Origin: Micromonospora eburnea
Lineage (GTDB): Bacteria; Actinomycetota; Actinomycetes; Mycobacteriales; Micromonosporaceae
Assembly: GCF_900090225.1 (NCBI RefSeq)
Contig: NZ_FMHY01000002.1
Span: 4,526,001 to 4,590,000 of the forward strand
DNA: 64,000 nt
Direction: 5' to 3'
Shown here one piece after another: positions 1 through 21,600 of this stretch; position 1 is the stretch's first letter; every line of letters begins with the position of its first letter. The position numbers and the translations under genes are program-made. The notes under the pieces were generated by a model. The model saw only the letters and a program-made list of their open reading frames with translations, did no database searches and was not told the origin of the DNA.

Positions 1-2833
1 CTTTGCGGACGGCCGCGCCCCACTCGGCCTCGACGTCCGCGGACGGCGTGAGCACCAACCAGCTCTCGCTCGCCAGGTCGGCACCGGGCAGGTGCACAGG
101 CTGCCAGCTCTCGGCGTAGAGCAGGTCGTCGGTGTCGCTCCGGTGCGCCGTTATGTCGTCGGCGTCCAGCCAGTAGCGCTGGTGTTGGAACGCATACGTC
201 GGTAGGTCCACCTGCCGGTCGGTCGCTGGCAGGATCGGTTCCCAGTTGATCGGGATGCCGGCGGTGTGCAGGTCGCCTAGTGCCTTCAGGTAGGTGGTGG
301 CTTCGTCGGCGTCACGGCGCAGTAGCGGGCTGATCCGGTGGTCGGTCAGCATCGCGGTCAATGTCGCGTCCGGACCCACCTCGATATTGGTCGGGGTGTC
401 CAGGGCTGCGATCGCGTCGGCGAAACGTACTGTGTCGCGCACATGCCGCACCCAATATTCGGGGGTGCTCACATCAGCACCGGCCCGCACGCTTGACAGC
501 ATCGGAACCTGCGCCGGTTGGTAGGTGACGGTGCCCGCGATGTCCGCGAACTCGGCGAGCATCGGCTCCATCAACACTGAGTGAAACGCGTGTGACACTC
601 GCAGTCGGCGTGCTCTGACCCCGTACCCCGCCAGCAGCCCGGCAGCCGCGTCCACGGCCGGTTCCGTTCCGGAGAGAACCACCTGCCCGGCGGTGTTGAC
701 CGCCGCCACGTCCAATCCGGTCACCCATTGCCGGACCTGCTGCTCGCCGGCGTGTACCGCGAGCATCGCCCCGCCCGCTGGCAGGGCATCCATCAGCCGG
801 CCCCGCGCCGCCACCAGCCGGCACGCGTCCGTCATGTCGAGGACCCCGGCGGTCACCGCCGCGGCGAACTCGCCCACCGAGTGGCCCAACACCACCTGCG
901 GGCGCACACCGAACGAGCGCAGCAACGCCACCTGCGCGACCTGGACCGCGAACACGGCCGCCTGTGCGTACATCGTGCGGTCCAGCAGCGGGCCGCCCTC
1001 AGCGATCACCTGAGCCAACGGTCGCGGCAGGAACTCGTCCAACAGGCCACACACCCGTGTGAACTCCGCCGCGAACACCGGAAACCGCGTGGCCAAGCCC
1101 GTACCCATGCCCTGGCGCTGCGAGCCCTGACCTGTGAACAACCACCCCACACCACCACCACCAGCCGCCGCGGCCGCTGCCGGGTCGGGTGCGGTACGTA
1201 AACCGGCGATCAACTCGCCCGCGGTGGCACCCACACCCACAGCCCGGTACGGCAGCAACGCCCGCCGCCGCACCAAACCCGCCGCGACCATCCCCGGCGG
1301 CAACTCCGGCCGGGCCTGCACAAACGACGCCAACCGGTCAACCTGGGCGCGCAGACCCGCCACCGAACGGGCCGACACCACCCACACCGTCGGACCCAAC
1401 TCCGAACCCAACCCCGGACCCGACTCAGGCCCATCGGACACCGGTTCGGGTTCGGGGCTTTGTTCCAGCACCACGTGGGCGTTGGTGCCACTCACTCCGA
1501 ACGACGACACACCCGCCCGACGCGGCCGGTCGACCTGCGGCCACACCGTGGTCTCCCGCACCAACCGCACCGCGCCAGCCGACCAGTCCACATGCGGACT
1601 CGGCTCATCGATGTGCAGCGACCGTGGCACCACACCATGACGCATCGCCAACACCATCTTGATCACACCCGCGACACCCGCCGCGGCCTGCGTATGACCC
1701 AGATTCGACTTCACCGACCCCAACAACACCGGGATTGTCCGGTCCTGGCCATACGTCGCCAACACCGCCTGCGCCTCGATCGGATCACCCAACCGAGTAC
1801 CAGTGCCATGAGCCTCCACCACATCCACATCCGCCGACGTCAAACCAGCCACACTCAACGCCTGGCGAATCACCCGCTGCTGCGACGGACCATTCGGCGC
1901 TGTCAAACCATTCGACGCGCCATCCTGATTCACCGCCGAACCCCGCACCACCGCCAACACCCGATGCCCATGACGACGCGCATCCGACAACCGCTCCACC
2001 AACACCAGAGCGACACCCTCGGAGAAGCCCGCGCCGTCCGCTGCCGCCGCGAACGACTTACACCGCCCGTCCGGCGCCATTCCCTGCTGCCGCGAGAACT
2101 CCTGGAAAACGATCGGCGTGGACATGACCGTCACCCCGCCGGCCAGCGCCAGATCACACTCCCCCGACCGCAACGCCTGCACAGCCAAATGCAACGCCAC
2201 CAACGACGACGAACACGCCGTATCCACCGTCACCGCCGGACCCTCGAAACCGAACGAATACGCCACCCGGCCCGACGCCACACTGCCCGCATTACCGTTG
2301 GTGAAATACCCCTCCAACTCCGGTGGCACCACCCGCACCCGCGACCCGTAATCGTGATACATCAACCCCGCGAACACCCCGGTCCGGCTCCCCCGCAAAC
2401 TCAGCGGATCGATCCCGGCCCGTTCGAGGACCTCCCACGAAGCCTCCAGCAGCAACCGCTGCTGCGGATCCATCGCCAGCGCCTCCCGCGGCGAGATCCC
2501 AAACAGGCCGGCGTCGAACTCCGCGGCGTCGTACAGGAAACCGCCCTCGCGTGCCGAGACCGATCCGGGCAGCTTTCCGGTCGGGTCGAAGCGTGCCAGC
2601 CGTTCCCAGCCCCGGTCGGTGGGGAAGTCGGCGATGGCATCGCCCTCTTGGTCGAGGAGGGTCCACAGTTCCTCGGGCGATCGCACTCCGCCCGGAAACC
2701 GGCAGGCCATCCCGACGATCGCGATCGGCTCGGTCGCCGCGTCGATCAACTGGCGGTTCTGCCGGCGCAGCCGCTCATTCTCCTTGAGCGACGAGCGCAG
2801 CGCCTCGACGAACTTCTCCTGCGACGTGTTCAT
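1..2833 (-). CDS. tiaA3: Modular type I PKS, module 6 (KS-AT-KR...), 3' end outside window
   Basis: The gene starts at ATG 2833 and has no stop before the window edge; about 944 residues are visible. A charged N-terminal docking helix (about residues 1-30) is followed by a KS (about 32-462), then an AT (about 560-889) with GHSVGE and HAFH, the malonyl-CoA signature. The linker then runs straight into what looks like the structural half of a KR (LYAESWQPVHL), with no DH between. A malonyl module with KR only is what tiacumicin needs at C6/C7 (C7 hydroxyl). The gene follows tiaA2 in the same direction after a 27-nt gap, so it is probably in one transcript. The AT segment is almost identical to that of module 1, 24.4 kb away. 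The module number is inferred from order and predicted chemistry. Confidence 0.9.
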   Translation of the reverse strand, partial: MNTSQEKFVEALRSSLKENERLRRQNRQLIDAATEPIAIVGMACRFPGGVRSPEELWTLLDQEGDAIADFPTDRGWERLARFDPTGKLPGSVSAREGGFLYDAAEFDAGLFGISPREALAMDPQQRLLLEASWEVLERAGIDPLSLRGSRTGVFAGLMYHDYGSRVRVVPPELEGYFTNGNAGSVASGRVAYSFGFEGPAVTVDTACSSSLVALHLAVQALRSGECDLALAGGVTVMSTPIVFQEFSRQQGMAPDGRCKSFAAAADGAGFSEGVALVLVERLSDARRHGHRVLAVVRGSAVNQDGASNGLTAPNGPSQQRVIRQALSVAGLTSADVDVVEAHGTGTRLGDPIEAQAVLATYGQDRTIPVLLGSVKSNLGHTQAAAGVAGVIKMVLAMRHGVVPRSLHIDEPSPHVDWSAGAVRLVRETTVWPQVDRPRRAGVSSFGVSGTNAHVVLEQSPEPEPVSDGPESGPGLGSELGPTVWVVSARSVAGLRAQVDRLASFVQARPELPPGMVAAGLVRRRALLPYRAVGVGATAGELIAGLRTAPDPAAAAAAGGGGVGWLFTGQGSQRQGMGTGLATRFPVFAAEFTRVCGLLDEFLPRPLAQVIAEGGPLLDRTMYAQAAVFAVQVAQVALLRSFGVRPQVVLGHSVGEFAAAVTAGVLDMTDACRLVAARGRLMDALPAGGAMLAVHAGEQQVRQWVTGLDVAAVNTAGQVVLSGTEPAVDAAAGLLAGYGVRARRLRVSHAFHSVLMEPMLAEFADIAGTVTYQPAQVPMLSSVRAGADVSTPEYWVRHVRDTVRFADAIAALDTPTNIEVGPDATLTAMLTDHRISPLLRRDADEATTYLKALGDLHTAGIPINWEPILPATDRQVDLPTYAFQHQRYWLDADDITAHRSDTDDLLYAESWQPVHLPGADLASESWLVLTPSADVEAEWGAAVRK
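165..1397 (-). repeat. 1.23-kb near-identical AT segment, copy in module 6
   Basis: This stretch matches 24591-25823 at a constant offset of 24426 bases. I noticed only three substitutions by eye (near 191, 1001 and 1247). It covers the malonyl AT and part of the KS-AT linker. Identity drops abruptly beyond 1397, within the Pro/Glu-rich linker. Confidence 0.9.
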
Positions 2834-2860
2834 CAGCTCTCCAGCCCCCGCGCCGTACGG

Positions 2861-12622
<9,762 letters not shown>

Positions 12623-12661
12623 ATGGTCACCCAAGTTTCTGGCCGGGACGGGCCGGTGCCG

Positions 12662-15600
12662 TCAGGAGGTACCGAACTTGCTGTCGATGAACTGGAAGAT
12701 CTCGTCGTCGCTGGCGTCCTCCAACCGCTCGCCGATGTCCGGCTTGTCGCCGTGGCGCCGCAGATCGCTCCACATCGCGGTCAGCGCTTTCAAGCGGACG
12801 GTGATGTCGTGGCGCAGGGCGGCGTCCAGCTCGTCGGCACCGCCCTCGACCACCGCGGCGAGGGCGGTCTCCAGCTGGGACAGTTCGGCCACGACGGCCG
12901 GCTGCTCCGCCGCACCGAACAGCTCAGCCCGCAGGTGCTCGGCCAGGGCGGCGGGTGTCGGGTGGTCGAACACCAGGGTCGCGGGCAGCCGCAGCTCGGT
13001 CTCCACGCTGAGCCGGTTACGCAGTTCGATGGCGGTCAGCGAGTCGAAGCCGAGATCCTTGAAAGGCCGTCCGGGTCCGATCGCGGCGACCGAGGCGTGG
13101 CCCAGCACCTGGGCGGTCTGCGCCCGGACCAGGTCCAGCAGGCCAGACCGTCGACCGTCGGCGTCCCGGCGAGCTAGCCGGGCCCGCGTCCCGCCGGTCC
13201 GGTCCGGGGCGTCCCCGGCGACGACTCGTCGCTGGGCGGGCAGCAGGGCCGCCAGCAGGGGGACGGGGTTGATGCCGGTACGCGGGCGCAGATCGAGCCT
13301 GGCCGTCACGAGGACGGGGTGGTCGGTGTGCAGTGCGGTGTCGAAGAGGGTGAGTGCGTGCTGGTCGGTCATTGCCAGGACACCGTTGTATGCCCGGGTG
13401 GTGTCGACGGTGGCGGTCATGGCGCTGGTGGTTTCCCACAGTCCCCAGGCCAGCGACAGTGCCGGCGCTCCCTGCTCGCGTCGTTGTCGGGCCAGGGCGT
13501 CGAGGTAGGCGTTCGCGGCGGCGTAGTTGGCCTGCCCGGCCGAGCCGAACACCCCGGAAGCGGAGGAGAACAGGACGAACGCGTGCAGGTTCCGGTCGCG
13601 GGTCAGCTCGTGCAGGTATCCCGCGGTGACCGCCTTGGCCGTGAACACCGTGTCGAGCTGGGCAGGGGTGAGGTTGGTGATGGTGGCGTCGTCGAGCACA
13701 CCCGCCGCATGGATCACCGCGCTGGGACAGTGCTCATCCAGCAGTGCCGCCAGCTCGTCCCGGTCGGTCAGGTCACACGCGACGATCCGTGCCTGGGCGC
13801 CGGCCTCGCGCAGGTCCTTGGCCAGCTCGCCCGTGCCGGGGGCGTGGGGGCCGCGCCGGGAGACCAGCAGCAGATCGGTGACACCATGCTCGCGGGCCAG
13901 ATGCCGGGCCAGCAGACCACCAAGCGTGCCGGTACCACCAGTGATCAACACCGGGCCGGCACCGAAGCCCACCGGCTCGTCACCACCCGGCGCGCGAACG
14001 CGAACCAGCCGGGGTACCCGGATAGACCCGTTCCCGTCGACACGTAGCTGCGGTTCGTCACACACAGCGACCGCTGCCCGGGCCAGGTTGGCATCGGCCG
14101 CGTCGACCAACACGAACCGGCCCGGATGTTCACTCTGCGCGGACGCCAACAGCCCCCACACCGCAGCCGCCCCGGGGACGTCCTGACCGCCCGGGACGAG
14201 GACCAGCCAACGCTGCTGATCGTCGGCCAGCCGCTGCTGCACCCCGGCCAACGCCTCGTGCAGACCAACCCCGGTGCAGTCCCACACCGGCAGACCCGCC
14301 TCGCCCCGCTGGCTGGCCCGGACTACCTCGCGGTCCGTCTGGGCTCGGCCGGCGTCAACCCAGTCCACCACATACAAGTCCCGGGTGGTGCGGGTCACCG
14401 GCTCATCCGGCAACACGCGAAGAGCAAGCGATCCGACCGTGGCGACCACACCCCCGGACATGTCGGTCAACGTCAGAGAGACCCGCTGGTCGTCGGCGCG
14501 CATCCGCACCCGCACCCGCGTCGCACCGGTGGCATACACACACACGTCCTGCCACGCGAACGGCAACAGCGGCTCGGCAGGACCATCCGGCATACCGAGC
14601 GCCGCCACATGCAACGCGGCATCCAGCAACGCCGGATGCACCCCAAAGTGGTCAACCTGCTCCCGACCGGTCTCGTCCAGGACAACCTCAGCAACAAGGT
14701 CTTCGCCGTCACGCCAAGCCGCCTGCACACCCTGGAACACCGGCCCATACTGCAAACCCACCCCGGCCAGCCGGTCGTAAAAGCCCTCCAACCGAATCGG
14801 GGCCGCCCCAGCCGGCGGCCACGACGCATCGGCCTCGGGAACACCACTCTCGGCGGCCTCCGCAAGCACCCCGGTGGCGTGGCAAATCCACGGCTGCTCC
14901 TCACCAGCACGCGAGTAAATCGCGACCTGATGGTCAGCGCCCACCGTGGTCTGCACCTCGACCGTGCCGGTCGTATCGAGTACCAGTGGGGTCTGCACGG
15001 TCAACTCCCGCAGCACCGGCGCACCGATCAGGTCGCCGGCGTGCACGGCCCAGTCCACGAATCCGGTGCCGGGCACGAGTACCACACCGTTGACCGCGTG
15101 ATCGGCCAGCCACGGCTGCCGCGCCAACGACACCGTCGCTGACACCACCACACCACCATCAGCCAACCGCACCGCAGAACCCCGCCAACTGTCCTGCTCA
15201 CCGGCCGGGTCCAGCCAGTAGCGCTGGTGTTGGAAGGCATACGTCGGTAGGTCCACCTGCCGGTCGGTCGCTGGCAGGACCGGATTCCAGTCGACTGGGA
15301 TGCCGGCGGTGTGCAATACGGCGGCTGCGCGTAACACCTCGATCAGACCACCTCGGTCGCGCTGCAACGTTCCGCTCACCACTGCGGGTATGTCACCGAG
15401 TGTCGTGGTGATGCCTGGCAGTAGCACCGGGTGTCCGGACACCTCCAGGAACCGGTCACGGCCGTCGCGTACCGCCGCGCGTACCGCTGCTTCGAACCGC
15501 ACTTCGGCGCGTAGGTTCGTAAACCAGTACCCGGCGTCGAGTCCTGCTGGATCGATCAGCTCACCGGTCACCGTCGAGTACCAGGGCACCTGCCCTGCCT

Positions 15601-18600
15601 GGAATTCCACAACACCCAACCGTTGTGACAACAACTCCTCGGCCGTCTCCACCTGAACCGAGTGCGAGGCGTAGTCCACATCAACCCACCGCGTTCGTGC
15701 CTGGCCCCAGTCAATCGATTCCACGGCGGCGCGGTCACCGGAGACCACGCACAATCCCGGGCCGTTCACCGCCGCTACGTCGACTCCGGGCACACCGTCG
15801 ACCAACTCACGTACCCGCGTCTCGGGCAACGCGACTGACAGCATTCCGCCCCGACCGGACAGTGTTTCGGCGATCACCGCGGCGCGCACCGCCACGATCC
15901 GTGCGCCTTCAGCCAGCGACAGCGCTCCCGCCGCTACCGCGGCAGCCAACTCACCCTGGGAATGACCGATCACCGCTGACGGGTACACGCCCAACGAACG
16001 CCACACCCGGGACAGTGACACCATCACCGCCCACATCAGCGGCTGCACCACACGCACGTCACCGTCGTGGTCATCCAGCACCGACCGTCCGGTCCACGGC
16101 CGTAACGCCGCGTCACACTCCGCCATCGCCTCGGCGAACACCACCGACTCGGTCATCAACTGCCGGCCCATGCCCTGCCACTGCCAGCCCTGACCCGCGA
16201 ACACCCACACCACACCACCACCAGCCGCCGCCGCTGCCGCTGCTGCCGGTTCGGGTGCGGTACGCAAACCGGCGATCAACTCGCCCGCGGTGGCACCCAC
16301 AGCCACGGCCCGGTACGGCAGCAACGCCCGCCGCCGCACCAGACCCGCCGCGACCATTCCCGGCGGCAACTCCGGTCGGGCCTGCACAAACGACGCCAAC
16401 CGGTCGACCTGGGCGCGCAGACCCGCCGCTGAACGGGCCGACACCACCCACACCGTCGGACCCAACTCCGGACCCAACCCCGGACCCGACTCAGGCCCAT
16501 CGGACACCGGTTCGGGTTCGGGGCTTTGTTCCAGCACCACGTGGGCGTTGGTGCCACTCACTCCGAACGACGACACACCCGCCCGACGCGGCCGGTCGAC
16601 CTCCGGCCACACCGTGGTCTCCCGCACCAACCGCACCGCGCCAGCCGACCAGTCCACATGCGGACTCGGCTCATCGATGTGCAGCGACCGTGGCACCACA
16701 CCATGACGCATCGCCAACACCATCTTGATCACACCCGCGACACCCGCCGCGGCCTGCGTATGACCCAGATTCGACTTCACCGACCCCAACAACACCGGCG
16801 TTGTCCGGTCCTGGCCATACGTCGCCAACACCGCCTGCGCCTCGATCGGATCACCCAACCGAGTACCAGTGCCATGAGCCTCCACCACATCCACATCCGC
16901 CGACGTCAACCCGGCCACACTCAACGCCTGGCGAATCACCCGCTGCTGCGACGGACCATTCGGGGCTGTCAAACCATTCGACGCGCCATCCTGATTCACC
17001 GCTGAACCCCGCACCACCGCCAACACCCGATGCCCATGACGACGCGCATCCGACAACCGCTCCACCAACACCAGAGCGACACCCTCGGAGAAGCCCGCGC
17101 CGTCCGCTGCCGCCGCGAACGACTTACACCGCCCGTCCGCGGCCAGCCCACGCTGCCGGGAAAACTCCACCAGCACCTCGGGCGTGGACATGACCGACAC
17201 CCCGCCGGCCAGTGCCAGATCACACTCCCCCGACCGTAACGCCTGCACGGCCAGGTGCAGGGCCACCAACGACGACGAGCAGGCGGTATCCACGGTCACC
17301 GCCGGACCCTCGAAACCGAACGAATACGCCACCCGGCCCGACGCCACACTGCCCGCATTACCGTTGGTGAAATACCCCTCCAACTCCGGCGGCACCACCC
17401 GCACCCGCGACCCGTAATCGTGATACATCAACCCCGCGAACACCCCGGTCCGGCTCCCCCGCAAACTCAGCGGATCGATCCCGGCCCGTTCGAGGACCTC
17501 CCACGAAGCCTCCAGCAGCAACCGCTGCTGCGGATCCATCGCCAGCGCCTCCCGCGGCGAGATCCCGAACAGATCGGCGTCGAACTCCGCGGCGTCCGGA
17601 AGGAAGCCACCGTGCCGGGTGTAAGCGGTTCCTGACTTCTCTCCCGCCGGGTCGTAAAGCGACGACAGGTCCCAGCCCCGATCGGTGGGCAGCTCGCCGA
17701 TGGCGTCCTCGCCTCGGGAGAGCAGTCGCCACAGGTCCTCCGGAGACGACACCTCGCCCGGGAACCGACACGCCATACCGACGATCACGATCGGGTCGTC
17801 GTCCGCGGCGGCGGCCACCACCGGCGCCGAGGCCGGCCGCTCCGCGCCGAACACCAGTTCGTCCAGGTGCCCGGCCAGCGCGGCCGGAGACGGATAGTCG
17901 AAGACGAGCGTGGCGGGCAGTCGAACTCCCAGTTGCGGCGCCAGGCGGTTGCGCAGGTCCACCGCTGTCAGTGAGTCGAACCCCATTTCCCGGAACGGCG
18001 ACCCGGCGTCGATCCGGTCGCCGTCCGGGAAGCCCAGCACCGAAGCGGTCTGCGCGCACACCAGCCGCAGCAGCTCGGCCCGGCGGTGCTCCGCCGCGAG
18101 CCCGGTCAGCCGGCGTACGCCCGGCGACTCTTCCCGCACGGCGGACGCCGCAGGCCGTGCCACTCGCACCAGCTGCGACAGCAGCGGCGGTATCGGAGCC
18201 GTTGATCCGGTCAGCCGCAACCGCACCGGCACCACCACTGGTGTGTCCACCCGCAGCGCGGCATCGAACAACCGGAGGCCCTGATCGTTGCCGATCGGCA
18301 GCACCCGCGACCGTTCCAGCCGTTCCCGGTCCGCCGAACCGGTCATCGAGCTCTCGCTGTCCCAGAAACCCCACGCCAGCGACTGCGCCGGGAGCCCCGA
18401 CGTGCGGCGCAGCCGAGCCAGGGCGTCGAGGTACGCGTTCGCGGCGGCGTAGTTGGCCTGCCCGGCCGAGCCGAACACCCCGGCGGCGGAGGAGAACAGG
18501 ACGAACGCGTGCAGGTCCCGGTCGCGGGTCAGCTCGTGCAGGTACTCGGCGGTCCGGGCCTTGCTGTTCAGGACCGTGTCGAGCTGGGCAGGGGTGAGGT

Positions 18601-21600
18601 TGGTGATGGTGGCGTCGTCGAGCACACCCGCCGCGTGGATGACCGCGGTCGGGGTGTGTTCGGCGAGCAGTGCCGCCAGTGCTTGCCGGTTGGTCAGGTC
18701 GCAGGCGATGATCCGTGCCTGGGCGCCGGTGTCGCGCAGGTCCTTGGTCAGGTCCTCGGCGCCTGGTGCGTGGGGGCCGCGCCGGGAGACCAGCAGCAGA
18801 TCGGTGACACCATGCTCGCGGGCCAGATGCCGGGCCAGCAGACCACCAAGCGTGCCGGTACCACCAGTGATCAACACCGGGCCGGCACCGAAGTCCACCG
18901 GCTCGTCACCACCCGGCGCGCGAACGCGAACCAGCCGGGGTACCCGGATGGACCCGTTCCCGTCGACACGTAGCTGCGGTTCGTCACACACAGCGACCGC
19001 TGCCCGGGCCAGGTTGGCATCGGCCGCGTCAACCAACACGAACCGGCCCGGATGTTCACTCTGCGCGGACGCCAACAGCCCCCACACCGCAGCCGCCCCG
19101 GGGACGTCCTGACCGCCCGGGACGAGGACCAGCCAACGCTGCTGATCGTCGGCCAGCCGCTGCTGCACCCCGGCCAACACCTCGTGCAGACCAACCCCGG
19201 TGCAGTCCCACACCGGCAGACCCGCCTCACCGCCCCGCTGGCTGGCCGGGACTACCTCGCGGTCCGTCTGGGCTCGGCCGGCGTCAACCCAGTCCACCAC
19301 ATACAAGTCCCGGGTGGTGCGGGTGACCGGCTGATCCGGCAACGCGCGTAGAGCAAGCGATCCGATCGTGGCGACCACACCCCCGGACATGTCGGTCAAC
19401 GTCAGAGAGACCCGCTGGTCGTTGGCGCGCATCCGCACCCGCACCCGCGTCGCACCGGTGGCATACACACACACGTCCTGCCACGCGAACGGCAGCAACA
19501 CCGGCGAGCCGTCGTCGGACAGGGCGGCGGTGTGCAGGGCGGCGTCCAGCAGTGCCGGGTGGATGGTGAAACCGGCGACGTTCTGGTGCTCGGAGTCCGG
19601 CAGCCGGACCTCGGCGTAAAACTCGTCGCCCGCCTGCCACAAACGGTCCAGCCCCTGGAAAACCGGCCCGTACTCGTAACCACGGACGGCCAACGCGTCG
19701 TAGAAACCCGCGGTCGCCACGGGCGTCGCCCCGGCCGGCGGCCACGACGCATCGTCGGGGATGGGTTCGGCCACCGTCGGGCCGAGCAGGCCGGTGGCGT
19801 GGCAGGTCCATGGTTGGTCCTGATCAGCACGCGAGTAGATGGCGACCTGATGGTCAGCGCTCACCGTGGTCTGCATCTCGACTGTGCTGGTTGTGTCGAG
19901 GACCAGTGGGGTCTGCACGGTTAGTTCCCGCAGCACCGGCGTCCCGGCCAGGTCACCGGCGTGCACGGCCCAGTCCACGAATCCGGTGCCGGGCACGAGT
20001 ACCACACCGTTGACCGCGTGATCGGCCAGCCACGGCTGCCGCGCCAACGACACCGTCGCTGACACCACCACACCACCATCAGCCAACCGCACCGCAGAAC
20101 CCCGCCAGCCGCCGTCACCGGCCGGGTCCAGCCAGTAGCGCTGGTGTTGGAAGGCATATGTCGGTAGGTCCACCTGCCGGTCGGTCGCTGGCAGGATCGG
20201 TTCCCAGTTGATCGGGATGCCGGCGGTGTGCAATACGGCGGCTGCGCGTAACACCTCGATCAGACCACCTCGGTCGCGCTGCAACGTTCCGCTCACCACT
20301 GCGGGTATGTCACCGAGTGTCGTGGTGATGCCTGGCAGTAGCACCGGGTGTCCGGACACTTCCAGGAACCGGTCACGGCCGTCGCGTACCGCCGCGCGTA
20401 CCGCTGCTTCGAACCGCACTTCGGCGCGTAGGTTCGTAAACCAGTACCCGGCGTCGAGTCCTGCTGGATCGATCAGCTCACCGGTCACCGTCGAGTACCA
20501 GGGCACCTGCCCTGCCTGGAATTCCACAACACCCAACCGTTGTGACAACAACTCCTCGGCCGTCTCCACCTGAACCGAGTGCGAGGCGTAGTCCACATCA
20601 ACCCACCGCGTTCGTGCCTGGCCCCAGTCAATCGATTCCACGGCGGCGCGGTCACCGGAGACCACGCACAATCCCGGGCCGTTCACCGCCGCTACGTCGA
20701 CTCCGGGCACACCGTCGACCAACTCACGTACCCGCGTCTCGGGCAACGCGACTGACAGCATTCCGCCCCGACCGGACAGTGTTTCGGCGATCACCGCGGC
20801 GCGCACCGCCACGATCCGTGCGCCTTCAGCCAGCGACAGCGCTCCCGCCGCTACCGCGGCAGCCAACTCACCCTGGGAATGACCGATCACCGCTGACGGG
20901 TACACGCCCAACGAACGCCACACCCGGGACAGTGACACCATCACCGCCCACATCAGCGGCTGCACCACACGCACGTCACCGTCGTGGTCATCCAGCACCG
21001 ACCGTCCGGTCCACGGCCGTAACGCCGCGTCACACTCCGCCATCGCCTCGGCGAACACCACCGACTCGGTCATCAACTGCCGGCCCATGCCCTGCCACTG
21101 CCAGCCCTGACCCGCGAACACCCACACCACACCACCACCAGCCGCCGCTGCTGCCGGGTCGGGTGCGGTACGCAAACCAGCGATCAACTCGCCCGCGGTG
21201 GCACCCACGCCCACAGCCCGGTACGGCAGCAACGCCCGCCGTCGCACCAAACCCGCCGCGACCATCCCCGGCGGCAACTCCGGCCGGGCCTGCACAAACG
21301 ACGCCAACCGGTCGACCTGGGCGTGCAGGCCCGCCGCTGAACGGGCCGACACCACCCACACCGTCGGACCCAACCCACCAGACACCCACTCCGGCTCAGG
21401 CCCATCGGACACCGGGCCGGGTTCGGGTTCGGGGCTTTGTTCCAGCACCACGTGGGCGTTGGTGCCACTCACTCCGAACGACGACACACCCGCCCGACGC
21501 GGCCGGTCGACCTCCGGCCACACCGTGGTCTCGCTCGCCAACCGCACCGCGCCAGCCGACCAGTCCACATGCGGACTCGGCTCATCGATGTGCAGCGACC

